NCBI GenBank assembly: GCA_003242275.1
Contig: QGUX01000044.1
Coordinates: 1-16,364, forward strand
Origin: Pseudomonadota bacterium
Lineage (GTDB): Bacteria > Pseudomonadota > Gammaproteobacteria > Steroidobacterales > Steroidobacteraceae
Direction: 5' to 3'
Length of the DNA stretch: 16,364 nucleotides
Position numbers and translations under genes: made by a program. This document shows, one piece after another, positions 1-9,200 of this stretch (within the stretch, counting starts at the first letter, position 1; each line of letters starts with the position of its first letter). The notes below the pieces were generated by a model. It did no database searches. It was not told the origin of the DNA and was given only the letters and a program-made list of their open reading frames with translations.

Positions 1-663
1 CAGCGCGAGCTGCCCGTCCCGGAAAGGACCTCGGCCGCGCAGCTCACCCCTCTCCCGGACGCCGCGGACGGTGCCGCCGCCGGCGCGACCAACGCACTGC
101 CGGCAGGCCAGTCCGCCGCGGTGACGATCGGGGTGGCCGCGTCCGGCGGCCGGGCGGAAGCGGCGCGTGTCGACCCGGCCGCTTCCACCGCACCGGCGCC
201 GGACGACGAGGCCGGCACCGCAGCGCAGGCCGTCACCGCGCCCGCGCCGCCATCACCCCGCCCGCCGCAACGTCCCGTCATCGACCTCGCCTCGACCTAC
301 GCCTGGGTGGACACGAGCGAACCGGTGGCGCGCATCTGGGTGACGCGCCGCGGCTCGCTGGGCCGCGAGGTGCGCTTCCGCTGGTGGACGGAAACCGGCA
401 CGGCGCAGGTGGACCGCGACTTCCGCGCCATCGAGCCGCGCGTGGCCGTGATCCCCGAAGGCTCCCGCGGCGTGGAACTGCTGGTGCCGCTGATGCCGGA
501 TCCGGCGCGCCGCGAACCGCGCACCTTCTACGTGAAGATCGACGAGCCGAATGCGGGCGTCGACCTGGGTACGCGCACGCTGATGCAGGTGGCCATCGTG
601 CCGCCCGGCTATCCGGCCGCGCGCGACACGCGGGCGGCGCAGAACGTGGCGCTGCCGCCCTGA
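1..663 (+). CDS. Calx-beta-like domain protein, C-terminal part (5' end outside window)
   Basis: The frame is open from base 1 to the TGA at 661-663, giving 220 residues of a protein that starts outside the window. An in-frame GTG at 121 could be a start, but nothing favours it and the frame continues upstream without a stop. The first ~90 residues are Ala/Pro-rich and low in complexity, suggesting a linker. Residues about 95-202 resemble a Calx-beta domain: an Ala-Arg-Ile-Trp-Val-Thr-Arg strand, a Thr-Glu-Thr-Gly-Thr-Ala turn followed by Asp-Arg-Asp-Phe (the family's 'DGTA..GSDY' region), a strand ending in Val-Pro-Leu, then Arg-Thr-Phe-Tyr-Val-Lys-Ile before an Asn-Ala-Gly turn. Calx-beta domains are calcium-binding or structural beta-sandwiches, often in surface or adhesion proteins. 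The acidic calcium ligands are not obvious here. The role of the protein is unknown. It converges on the minus-strand kinase with only 11 bases between the stops. Confidence 0.6.
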   Translation, partial: QRELPVPERTSAAQLTPLPDAADGAAAGATNALPAGQSAAVTIGVAASGGRAEAARVDPAASTAPAPDDEAGTAAQAVTAPAPPSPRPPQRPVIDLASTYAWVDTSEPVARIWVTRRGSLGREVRFRWWTETGTAQVDRDFRAIEPRVAVIPEGSRGVELLVPLMPDPARREPRTFYVKIDEPNAGVDLGTRTLMQVAIVPPGYPAARDTRAAQNVALPP

Positions 664-674
664 GCGGCCGCCGG

Positions 675-1793
675 TCAATGACCGGCGCGTCGCGGGAAGG
701 CCACCGAGAAGCAGGTCTGGCCGCCGCCGCTGGACACGGAGACTTCGCCGCCGTGCGCGCGGGCGAGCTGCTGCACGATATACAGGCCGAGTCCCAGCCC
801 CTCCCCCCGGCCGCAGCGCCTTTCGCGGCGGCTGCGGAACGGCTCGAAGATCTCCTCCAGCAGCTGCGGCGGGATCTCGCCGGGATTGCTGACCGAGAGG
901 CGCACTTCAGCAGGCTCCGTCCCGTCCAGGTGCACGCGGATCTCGCCGTCGCACCGTCCATGCTGCAGCGCATTACCGAGCAGGTTCGAGGCCATCTGCG
1001 CCACGCGTTCGCCGTCGAAGAAGCCCTGCAGTGAACCTTCCTGCGTGAGCTCGATGCGGCGTCCCGGCTCCGCGGCCTGGTGCTCCTGCAGCACGCGCCG
1101 GGTCATCTCGCCGAGGTCGCCGGGCTCCGCCCGCACGGTGATGCCGCCGGCCAGCCGCGCGCGCGAGAAGTCGAGCAGGTCCTCGATCAGCCGCGCCATG
1201 CGCCGCGCGCTGTTGAGCACCCGCTGGCCCATGTCGCGCGCCCCCGGATCCCGGTTCTGCCGGAGCACGTGCGCCGAGGCGACGATGGCGCTCAGGGGAT
1301 TGCGCAGGTCGTGGCCCAGCACCGCGGCGAACACCTCGTTCAGGTGCAGCGTCTCCGACAGCTCCGCAAGGTGCGCGTCGAGCTGCTGGCGCTGCCGGTG
1401 CAGCTGGTGGAACACGCCGGCCTTGCTGCGCAGGATGTGCGGATCGATGGGCTTGTAGAGGAAGTCGACCGCGCCGGCCTCGTAGCCACGGAAGTGCCGG
1501 TGCGCATCGCGCACCCCGGCGGTGATGAAGATGATCGGCACGTGGCGCGTGCGCTCGCTGCCGCGCATCAGCTCGGCCAGTTCGAAACCGTCCATCTCGG
1601 GCATCTGCACGTCGAGCAGTGCCAGCGCCACGTCGTTCCCGAGCAGGAGCTCCAGCGCCTCGCGGCCCGAGCGGGCGGCGAGGATCTCCACGTCCATCTC
1701 GCGCATCAGTGCGGACAGGGCCAGCAGGTTGTCCTCGAGGTCGTCGACGACGAGGAACTTGACCGGCGGCAGGTTGCGGCGGGTGATGTTCAT
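675..1793 (-). CDS. REC domain-histidine kinase fusion protein
   Basis: A 372-aa soluble protein with no membrane segment. An N-terminal receiver domain (about 11-130) has the acidic pair Asp17/Asp18, phosphoacceptor Asp61, Thr91 and Lys114. A HisKA domain has His161 in a Gly-His-Asp-Leu-Arg-Asn-Pro H-box. A HATPase domain has N-box residues Asn270 and Asn274 and a G2 box Gly-Glu-Gly-Leu-Gly-Leu-Gly-Leu near 330-337. The usual Asp of the G1 box is replaced by Asn303 (Ser-Asn-Pro-Gly). The receiver is probably phosphorylated by an upstream hybrid kinase and would control the fused kinase. The ATG at 1793 is supported by a perfect GGGAGG (1800-1805) six bases upstream. This start overlaps the stop of the preceding small ORF (ATGA). 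It is the last gene of the signalling cluster. The partner of its own phosphoryl group is unknown. Confidence 0.9.
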   Translation of the reverse strand: MNITRRNLPPVKFLVVDDLEDNLLALSALMREMDVEILAARSGREALELLLGNDVALALLDVQMPEMDGFELAELMRGSERTRHVPIIFITAGVRDAHRHFRGYEAGAVDFLYKPIDPHILRSKAGVFHQLHRQRQQLDAHLAELSETLHLNEVFAAVLGHDLRNPLSAIVASAHVLRQNRDPGARDMGQRVLNSARRMARLIEDLLDFSRARLAGGITVRAEPGDLGEMTRRVLQEHQAAEPGRRIELTQEGSLQGFFDGERVAQMASNLLGNALQHGRCDGEIRVHLDGTEPAEVRLSVSNPGEIPPQLLEEIFEPFRSRRERRCGRGEGLGLGLYIVQQLARAHGGEVSVSSGGGQTCFSVAFPRRAGH

Positions 1794-1903
1794 CGGCGTC
1801 CTCCCGTGCGCGTGAAGAAGCCGCGGATGCCGGCCGGCGCGCCGATGGCTCCGGCCGTGGCGCCGGCGGCCACCGTCACCGCGCCGGGGTGCCGCGCCGT
1901 CAT
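1790..1903 (-). pseudogene. 37-codon ORF in the cheB position, likely an internally deleted CheB methylesterase remnant
   Basis: This tiny ORF exactly fills the space between the CheR gene and the REC-kinase. Its ATG overlaps the CheR stop (ATGA, 1900-1903) and its TGA overlaps the kinase ATG (1790-1793). It has its own ribosome-binding site, GGAAGG at 1911-1916, seven bases from the ATG. The start MTARHPGAVTVAAGATAGAI resembles the N-terminus of CheB catalytic domains, where a hydrophobic strand leads into Gly-Ala-Ser-Ala-Gly-Gly carrying the catalytic Ser. Here that motif reads Gly-Ala-Thr-Ala-Gly. A stand-alone CheB of this operon type is usually around 190-200 residues, so about 150 or more codons are missing while both coupling junctions survive. 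The remaining 37 residues cannot form an esterase. Inference: an in-frame deletion retained because it keeps the downstream kinase translated. It could instead be an unrelated coupling ORF. Confidence 0.5.
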
Positions 1904-2721
1904 TCCGCGACCTTCCGGAAGACGCGATTGTCCGCGTCCACTTCCAGGTACCGGTCCGCCAGCGCCGAAAACCGCAGCGATTCGCTCGAGCCGATGCCGA
2001 GGAACCCCCTGTAGCACAGCGCATCGGTGAACAGCCCGATCGCCCGGTCCTGCAGTTCCCGGCTGAAGTAGATCAGCACGTTGCGGCAGGAGATCAGGTG
2101 CACCTCCGAGAACGCCGAGTCGGTGGTCAGGCTGTGGTCGGCGAAGATCATGTGCGCCCGCAGCGAGCGGTCGAAGACCGCCTTGCCGTAGGAAGCCGTG
2201 TAGTGGGCCGACAGCGAGCCATGGCCGCCGGCCAGGCGGTGGTTCCTGCTGAAGCCGCTGATGCGATCGATGTCGTAGATGCCGGCGCATGCCTTCTCCA
2301 GCGCGTGGGTATTGATGTCGGTGGCATAGATCAGCGTGCGGTCGAGCAGGCCCTCCTCCTTCAGCAGGATGGCCATCGACCAGGCTTCCTCGCCGGTGCT
2401 GCAGCCGGCCACCCACACTTTCAGCGACGGATACGTGCGCAGCAGCGGCACGACGCGCCGGCGCAGCGCGCGGTAGTACGGCGGGTCGCGGAACATGCCG
2501 CTGACCTGCACGGTGAGGACGTCCATCAGGTCGGGCAGCAGCGCGTCCTCGTGCAGCAGGCGGTGCTGCAGCTGCGAGAGGTTGCCGCAGGCGAACCGGT
2601 CCATGGCCACGGCCAGCCGCCGCCGCAGCGACGAACGTGCATAGCCGCGGAAGTCGTGGTGGAAGCGCTGGTACAGCGCCTCGAGCAGGAGCCGCAGCTC
2701 GATGTCGGTGACACGGTCCAT
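1900..2721 (-). CDS. CheR-type protein-glutamate O-methyltransferase
   Basis: A 273-aa protein matching the family size for CheR, which transfers methyl groups from S-adenosylmethionine to glutamates of chemoreceptors. The N-terminal helical CheR domain includes Phe-Arg-Gly-Tyr-Ala-Arg-Ser-Ser-Leu-Arg-Arg-Arg near 24-35. The SAM-binding motif Gly-Cys-Ser-Thr-Gly-Glu-Glu lies at 106-112. Ala-Thr-Asp at 133-135 and Ser-Cys-Arg-Asn-Val-Leu-Ile-Tyr-Phe at 211-219 complete the conserved fold. I see no TPR or PAS extension. The ATG at 2721 is preferred. A GTG at 2733 would add four residues and overlap the upstream kinase stop (GTGA), so it is a real alternative; neither has a strong ribosome-binding site. 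No chemoreceptor, CheA, CheW or functional CheB is in the window, so this enzyme more likely serves the neighbouring kinase module than flagellar chemotaxis. Its substrate is unknown. Confidence 0.9.
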   Translation of the reverse strand: MDRVTDIELRLLLEALYQRFHHDFRGYARSSLRRRLAVAMDRFACGNLSQLQHRLLHEDALLPDLMDVLTVQVSGMFRDPPYYRALRRRVVPLLRTYPSLKVWVAGCSTGEEAWSMAILLKEEGLLDRTLIYATDINTHALEKACAGIYDIDRISGFSRNHRLAGGHGSLSAHYTASYGKAVFDRSLRAHMIFADHSLTTDSAFSEVHLISCRNVLIYFSRELQDRAIGLFTDALCYRGFLGIGSSESLRFSALADRYLEVDADNRVFRKVAE

Positions 2722-2729
2722 GGCCGCGC

Positions 2730-5700
2730 TCACCGCCGCATCCACACGCGCACCAGCGACAGCAGGCGCTCGATGTCGAGCGGCTTGGCGAGGTAGTCGC
2801 TGGCGCCGGCCTGCAGGCACCTCTCCTGGTCGCCGCGCATGGCCTTGGCCGTCAGCGCGATGATGGGCAGGCGCTTCCATTCCGGCCGCTTCCTGATCTC
2901 GCGCGTGGCGGTCAGGCCGTCCATCTCCGGCATCATGATGTCCATCAGGACCAGGTCCGGGGCCTGCGCCGTGCCCCAGGTGCGCTGCAGGTGCTGCAGC
3001 GCCTCGCTTCCGTTGCGGGCGATGTCGATGTGCGCGCCGCGGGGCTCGAGCACCTTGCTCAGCGCGAAGATGTTGCGCACGTCGTCCTCGACCACCAGGA
3101 TGCGCCTGCCCTCGAGGGCCGCCTCGCGTTCGCGTGCGGCGCGCAGCATGCGCTGGCGGTCGGGCGGCAGATCGGCCTCCACCTGGTGCAGGAACAGCGT
3201 CACCTCGTCGAGCAGCCGCTCGGGCGAGCGTGCGTCCTTGATGATGATGGAGCGCGAGAAGCGCCGCAGGCGCTGCTCCTCGTCGCGGTCGAGGCTGCGC
3301 CCGGTGTACACGATCACCGGCGGGAAGCTGACGTTCTCGAGTCCGTCCATCTTCTCCAGCAGCTCGTAGCCGGAGAGGTCCGGCAGGTTCAGGTCGAGCA
3401 CCATGCAGTCGAAGGTCTGCGCGGAGAGCAGCTCCAGTGCCGCCCCGGCCGAGTCCGCCGCCACGATTTCAACGTTGCCGGCGGCCAGCAGCTCGCGCAC
3501 GCTCTCGCGCTGCCGCGCGTCGTCCTCCACCACCAGCACGCGCCTCACGCCGGGTGAAAGGCGCGAGTCGAGGCGCTTCAGTGCCTCGACGAGCTGTTCG
3601 CGGTCCACGGGCTTCAGGGCGTATCCGACCGCGCCGCGGCTGAGCGCCTCGTGCGAGTAGTCGGCCACCGACACCACGTGCACGGGCACGTGGCGCACCT
3701 CGGGATCGCGCTTGATCTCGTCCAGCACGGACAGGCCGGTGCGGTCGGGCAGGTGCATGTCGAGCAGCACCGCGTTGACGTCCTCCCCACGCAACATGTC
3801 GAGGCCCGACTGCGCATCGTGGGCGACCAGCGGCATGAAGCCGCTCTCGCAGGCCACGTCCGCCAGGATGCGCGCGAAGGCCGGATCATCCTCGATCACC
3901 AGCAGGCGCCGGTCCCGCGGATCGCGGCTGCGCCGGCGCGGCATGTCCCGGCGGGCCGCCGCGCCTTCGGCAACAGGCGCCGGGCGTGCCGTGGCCTGGG
4001 TGGGGGGCGCGGGTGCCGCAGGCGCGGCTGGCGCAGCGTCTGGCCGCGCCGGCACGGGGACCGCGGATGGGTCGGGCATGCACTCCGGCAGCCACAGCGT
4101 GAAGGTGCTGCCTGCACCGATCTCGCTGACGACGGTCACCCCCCCGCCCAGCAGCGCCGCAAGGTCGCGCGAGATCGAAAGCCCCAGGCCGGTGCCGCCG
4201 TATTTCCGGTGCGTGCTGCCGTCGGCCTGGCGGAAGGCCTCGAAGATGGCCTGCTGCTGCTCGCGCGCGATGCCGATGCCGGTGTCGCGCACGGCGAAGG
4301 CAATCCCCTTCTGCCCGTTCCGGGAGGCGGCCGACACGGTGACGCCCACCGACCCCGAGGCAGTGAACTTGACGGCGTTGGAAAGCAGGTTGCGCAGGAT
4401 CTGCAGCGCGCGCTGGCCGTCGGTCTCGATGCGCCCGGGCGCGTCCGGTGCCACGCTCACGTCGAACTCCAGGCCCTTGCCGCGAGCCACCTCGGTGAAT
4501 CCCTCGCGCAGCGAGTCCAGCAACCTCGCCACCGTGACACCCTCGCGCTGGATCTCCATGCGACCCGCCTCGATCTTCGAGAGATCGAGGATGTCGTTGA
4601 TCAGTCCCAGCAGGTCGTTGCCCGAGGCGTGGATGGTCTGCGCGAAGCGCACCTGCTCCGGGGTGAGGTTGCCGGCCCTGTTCTCCGCCAGCAGCCTCGC
4701 CAGGATCAGCGAGGAATTCAGCGGCGTGCGCAGTTCGTGGCTCATGTTGGCCAGGAACTGCGACTTGTAGTCATTGACGCGCTGCAGTTCCACCGCACGC
4801 GCCCTCAGTTCCACCTCGCCCAGGGCCAGGCGATCGGCGTGCTCCTCCAGCGCCCGCGCCTGTTCCGCGAGCTGCGCATTGGTCTGTTCCAGTTCCGCCT
4901 GCTGCTGTTCCAGCCTCGCCTGCGAGGCCCGGAGGGCATCGCCCTGCTCCTGCAGCTCCTCATTGGCGACCTTCAGCTCATCCTGCTGCGCCTGCAGTTC
5001 CTCGGCCTGGCACTGGGTTTCTTCCAGCAGTTCCTCCAGCCTGCGGCGGTCGAGCGCGGCATTGACGGCGACACCCAGCGTGCCCCGCACCCGCTGGAGC
5101 AGCTCCCGCTCGTGCCCATCGGGCTCGCGGTCCAGGCCCACCTCGAGCACGGCATTGACGCGCCCGCCCCAGGCCGAGGGAACCAGCAGCGCGCACCCCG
5201 GTGCGGCCGAGACCAGCGCCGATTCCATCCGCAGGTGTTCCCCGGGAACCGCCACCTGCATCAGCCGCCCCGAGCGTGCACACTCCCCGGCCAGGCCCTC
5301 GCCCAGCGCGGTGCCCGCGGGCGCACCAGCCGCCAGCGCAAAATCCGCCACGCGCTCGAGCCGGTCTTCCTCCACCCGCACGTGGAAGGCCGCCACCGGC
5401 GCGCGCAATTGCCCCGTCACGAAGCGCAGCACCCGCTCGCCCAGCACCTGGAGCCGGTGCTCGCCCTGCAGCAGGGCGGCCAGCGCGGCCTGCGTTGCCT
5501 GCAGCCAGTCCTCGACCTGCTTGCGCCGCACCTCGCGCGCGGCGATGAAGCCGCCGACGAGCACCAGCAGCAGCAGCACCGCGATGCCGCCGAACACCGT
5601 CCACGCGGAACGGACCTGCGAACGCTCCATGGCGAGATGGCGCGAGGCCAGCCGGGCGCGCTCGCTGTCGAGCATCGCGGTGGAAAGGATGTGGCTCTCG

Positions 5701-6212
5701 TCCATCAGCTCCTTGCCGCGACCCACGCTCACCAGCTCGACCGCACTTTCCCAGCCGTCCTTGCGCTGCGCGTCGATCACCTGCTGCAGCAGGTCGAGCC
5801 TCGTCAGCACCAGTTCGCGCAGGGCCCGGGCTTGCTGCAGCTGCCCGGGATCATGCTCCACCAGCACCAGCAGGCGCTCCAGGTCAGCGCGCAGCCGGGC
5901 GCGTGCCTCGATGAATGGCCTGAGGTAATCCTCTCGCTGGGTGATCAGGAAGCCACGCTGACCCGTCTCCGCGTCGGTGATGCCGGCCATCACGGCGGTG
6001 ATCGCCGCATCCACGTTCAGCGTGGCCAGTGCGGCGTCGCGCGTGCTGTTCTGTGCCCTGAGGGCGGCCCAGGAGAGCAGGCCCAGCAGCACCAGCAGGG
6101 CCACGGCGGCAGCCAGCCCGGCCACGAGGCTCACGGGCAGGTTCCGGTTCAGGCGGATGCTGGCACCGGCTTCGCCTGGATGGGCGATGCCCGGAGTCGT
6201 GTTGGGGGACAT
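2730..6212 (-). CDS. CHASE3-GAF hybrid histidine kinase with three receiver domains
   Basis: A 1160-aa membrane sensor. Order of parts: cytoplasmic tail; membrane helix about 27-51; periplasmic CHASE3-like domain about 55-200, with the typical Asp-Ala-Glu-Thr-Gly-Gln-Arg-Gly-Phe-Leu at 80-89; second membrane helix 206-224; GAF domain about 235-385; long Gln/Glu/Leu-rich coiled coil about 390-480; HisKA with His492 in Ser-His-Glu-Leu-Arg-Thr-Pro; HATPase with Asn608/Asn612, Asp643-Thr-Gly-Ile-Gly and Gly-Thr-Gly-Leu-Gly-Leu near 673-678; a Pro/Ala-rich linker 711-760; then three receivers. The phosphoacceptors are Asp818, Asp940 and Asp1091, with switch lysines 867, 992 and 1143, so all three look competent. 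No Hpt domain is present. The ligand is unknown. The start has a weak purine-rich ribosome-binding site (GAAGAAG). An inverted repeat lies just upstream. This gene leads the CheR/REC-kinase cluster. Confidence 0.93.
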   Translation of the reverse strand: MSPNTTPGIAHPGEAGASIRLNRNLPVSLVAGLAAAVALLVLLGLLSWAALRAQNSTRDAALATLNVDAAITAVMAGITDAETGQRGFLITQREDYLRPFIEARARLRADLERLLVLVEHDPGQLQQARALRELVLTRLDLLQQVIDAQRKDGWESAVELVSVGRGKELMDESHILSTAMLDSERARLASRHLAMERSQVRSAWTVFGGIAVLLLLVLVGGFIAAREVRRKQVEDWLQATQAALAALLQGEHRLQVLGERVLRFVTGQLRAPVAAFHVRVEEDRLERVADFALAAGAPAGTALGEGLAGECARSGRLMQVAVPGEHLRMESALVSAAPGCALLVPSAWGGRVNAVLEVGLDREPDGHERELLQRVRGTLGVAVNAALDRRRLEELLEETQCQAEELQAQQDELKVANEELQEQGDALRASQARLEQQQAELEQTNAQLAEQARALEEHADRLALGEVELRARAVELQRVNDYKSQFLANMSHELRTPLNSSLILARLLAENRAGNLTPEQVRFAQTIHASGNDLLGLINDILDLSKIEAGRMEIQREGVTVARLLDSLREGFTEVARGKGLEFDVSVAPDAPGRIETDGQRALQILRNLLSNAVKFTASGSVGVTVSAASRNGQKGIAFAVRDTGIGIAREQQQAIFEAFRQADGSTHRKYGGTGLGLSISRDLAALLGGGVTVVSEIGAGSTFTLWLPECMPDPSAVPVPARPDAAPAAPAAPAPPTQATARPAPVAEGAAARRDMPRRRSRDPRDRRLLVIEDDPAFARILADVACESGFMPLVAHDAQSGLDMLRGEDVNAVLLDMHLPDRTGLSVLDEIKRDPEVRHVPVHVVSVADYSHEALSRGAVGYALKPVDREQLVEALKRLDSRLSPGVRRVLVVEDDARQRESVRELLAAGNVEIVAADSAGAALELLSAQTFDCMVLDLNLPDLSGYELLEKMDGLENVSFPPVIVYTGRSLDRDEEQRLRRFSRSIIIKDARSPERLLDEVTLFLHQVEADLPPDRQRMLRAAREREAALEGRRILVVEDDVRNIFALSKVLEPRGAHIDIARNGSEALQHLQRTWGTAQAPDLVLMDIMMPEMDGLTATREIRKRPEWKRLPIIALTAKAMRGDQERCLQAGASDYLAKPLDIERLLSLVRVWMRR

Positions 6213-6222
6213 TCACTTCTTC

Positions 6223-6245
6223 TGATACTGCGCGTGGCAGTATCA
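6223..6245. promoter_or_regulatory. Perfect 8-bp inverted repeat before the CHASE3 kinase gene
   Basis: TGATACTG (6223-6230) and CAGTATCA (6238-6245) are perfect inverted repeats separated by seven bases (6231-6237). The element lies in the 80-base gap between the two hybrid kinase genes and ends ten bases before the ATG at 6212, next to the GAAGAAG ribosome-binding site. It is AT-rich in very GC-rich surroundings. It could be an operator for a dimeric regulator or an RNA hairpin affecting translation. No U-run follows it, so it is not a classical terminator of the upstream kinase gene. I found no convincing -35/-10 pair beside it. Confidence 0.45.
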
Positions 6246-6292
6246 CATCCCGGCCCGGAAGTGGATGTCGGACAACGCCGCGTCCGGCGGAT

Positions 6293-9200
6293 TCAGCCCG
6301 ACCGGCGCTCCAGCGTGAGTTCGGCCAGCGCGGCGCGCAGGTCGTGCAGCCGCGGCGGCTTGCCGACGACGCGGTCCACGTGCGGTACGGCCTGCCCCTC
6401 GGCCAGCAGCCGCTCGCCCCAGCCGGTCAGCAGGATCACGGGAACCTGCGGCGCGGCCTGCTTCACTGCCGAGGCCACTGCGCGGCCGTCCACATTGGGC
6501 ATGCCGAGGTCGGTGATCACCACCGAAATGGGCCGGGCACCCGGCTCCAGCGAGGCCCGGAACAGCTCGATCCCCTCGCGTCCGTCCGCCGCCGCGATCA
6601 CGGTGTGCGCATCGAGTTCCAGGATCTCGCGCAGCGAGCGCAGCAGCACCTGGTCGTCGTCGACCAGCAGGATGTTGAGGCCGTGCACCGCGGCCACCGG
6701 TTCCGCCGGCGCGCGTTCCGCGCGGACCACGGCCTCGTTGAACAGCAGCCGCACCGTGGTGCCGGCGCCGGGCGTGCTGTGGATCTCCACCTCGCCCTCG
6801 TGCCGCTGCATCACGCCGTAGACCATGGCCAGGCCCAGGCCGGTGCCACGTTCGCCCTTGGTGGTGAAGAAGGGCTCCAGGCAGCGCCGCCGCGTCTCCT
6901 CGTCCATGCCGGTGCCGGTGTCGCTCACCTCGGCGAAGATGCGCCCGTCGGCGGCCTGGCCGGTCTTCAGCACCAGCCGGCCGCCCTCCGGCATCGCGTC
7001 CACCGCGTTGAACACCAGGTTCACCAGCGCCTCGCGGATCTCGTTCTCGATGCCGCGCACCGGCGGCAGCGAAGTCTGCAGTTCCAGCCGCAGGTCGATC
7101 ACCACCCCCTGCCTCTGCGGCATCGCCTGCCAGCGCGCGCGGGTGAGATCGGGCACCTGCGAAACCACCTGGTTGAGCTGCAGGGACTGCAGCTGCCCCC
7201 TGCCGGCACGATGCCGGTAGAACTCGCGCAGCCGCGCCACCGTCTCGGCCACGTCGCTGACGGCCTGCTGGATGGTCAGCAGCGCATGGCGCGCGCGCTC
7301 CGGCAGCGCGGGCTCGTTCTCCAGCAGCGAACTGGCATACAGCATGATCGGGGAGATGGCGTTGTTGATGTCGTGGGCGATGCCGCTGGCCATCTGTCCC
7401 AGCACCCGCAACCTTTCCTGCTGCATCACCGCCTGCTGGGTGTTCGCGAGGTCCTCGTATGCCGCCTGCAATGCGCCGCGCAACCGTGCCTGGTGCACGG
7501 CCAGCGCGACGTGCTCGCTCAGCTGCCTCAGGAACTCGCTGTCGTCGCTGCCGAAGGATGCGGCCTCGGTGCGGGCGGCCAGCAGCACGCCGAACACCAT
7601 GCCCTCCATCGCCAGCGGCGCGGCCACCAGCGCCTTGAGGCCGGCGGCGGCCAGCTGCCGCGCCAGCGGCACGGGGACCGCGGCGAGGTCTGGTTCGTGC
7701 ACGAGATGTCCCTGCACGCAGCGCGCCAGGCCATTGGCCTCGATGGCGATGCGCGAGCCGGGCGCCAGCGACGCGGCCGCCCCGACGCGCGTGGCGGCAG
7801 GGCCCATGGCCGCCACGGCCATCGAGTCATCCGGCGGGTCGTACAGGCACACGCAGCCGAAATCCAGCGGCAGGCGGCTCTCCACCGAGGCGGTGACCAC
7901 CTGCAGGATGCTGTCCAGGTCCTGCCGCTGGCCGATGGCGCGCGTGGTGGCCTCGAGCAGGTGCATCCGGCGCAGCTGCTGCTGCAGGCGCAGCTCGGTG
8001 CGCTTCATCGCGGTGATGTCCTGCATCGCGCCGCGCATGCGCACCACGCGGCCGTCCTGCAAGACCGGCCGGCTGATGGTGCGCACCCACTTGTGCTCGC
8101 CCTGCGCGCTGACCAGCTCCAGCTCCAGGTCGTAGGGCGTGCCGTCCTTGACCGACTTCCCGATCGCCGCCGTGATGCGCTCGCGATCGGCGGGCCGATA
8201 GAACTGCAGGCCCATCTCGCGGCTGGGCTTCACGTCCATCTCGAGTCCGTGGATACGCGCGATCTCCGCCGTCCACGCGCCTTCGCCGGTGACCGGGTCG
8301 AACTGCCATCCACCCACCTGCGCCAGCCGGCCCGTCTCCTCCAGCAGTTCCTCGCGCTCGCGCAACTCCTGGTTGATGCGCGCCAGCTCGGCCGTGCGCG
8401 AGCGCACCCGCTCCTCCAGGAACTGGTTGGTGCCGCGCAGTTCGCGCAGCGCGCGCGTCCAGCCGCGGATCAGCCAGGCCGAGAACAGCGTCAGCGCCAC
8501 CAGGCCGGTGGCCACCAGCAGCATGATGTCGCGCACGCCCGCGGTCAGCCCGCGCCACTCCGCCGGCAGGATCTCGGCCGCCACGACCAGGAAGGGCTGG
8601 CGGAAATGCACGGCGAGCCCCGTCCGGCCGGCCAGCTCCGACATCGGCACCTGCTGCCAGGTGAAGGGCGCGCCGCCCGGACCCTCGACCTGCCCGGAGG
8701 GTTCCGCGCCGACGCGCGACCACAGCGCCGGATTGCTGCGCGCCAGCGTGGCCTCTTCCCTCCCCGGAAGCTGCCAGCCCCACTCCAGCCCGGGCTGCCC
8801 CGCCATGATCCAGTAGCCGTCGGAGTTGAGCAGCCGCAACCGGTGCGCATAGGCCGGCACGGCATTGCGCAGCCGCTCGAACAGGGTGTCCCCCAGGTAG
8901 TGGATCACGTAGATGCCGCGCACCCGGCCTTCGGCATCGAACACCGGCGCGCCCAGCCGCAGCATGGGCTTGTGCGGAACCACGATGGCGCCGTCTTCCA
9001 TGCTGAGGTCCAGCGCCGAGACGTACATCGCGCCCTGTGGCATGGAGATCACGGACCTGAAGAACTCGTGCCCGGACTTGTCCTGCAGGTCCTCCGGCGG
9101 CGCAACCGCCCCGCTGTGATCCACGCGCATCACCTCCATGCCGGCAGCATCGATGAAGCGCATCTGGTCGAACTCGGGGTGGTTGACGCTGACCGCCTGG

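Noticed and set aside
3651..6821. 1056-codon open frame on the plus strand opposite the CHASE3 kinase
   Set aside because: It runs antisense to a kinase with every catalytic motif intact. Its translation is rich in His, Gln, Arg and Ala with no domain pattern, as expected for a high-GC antisense frame.
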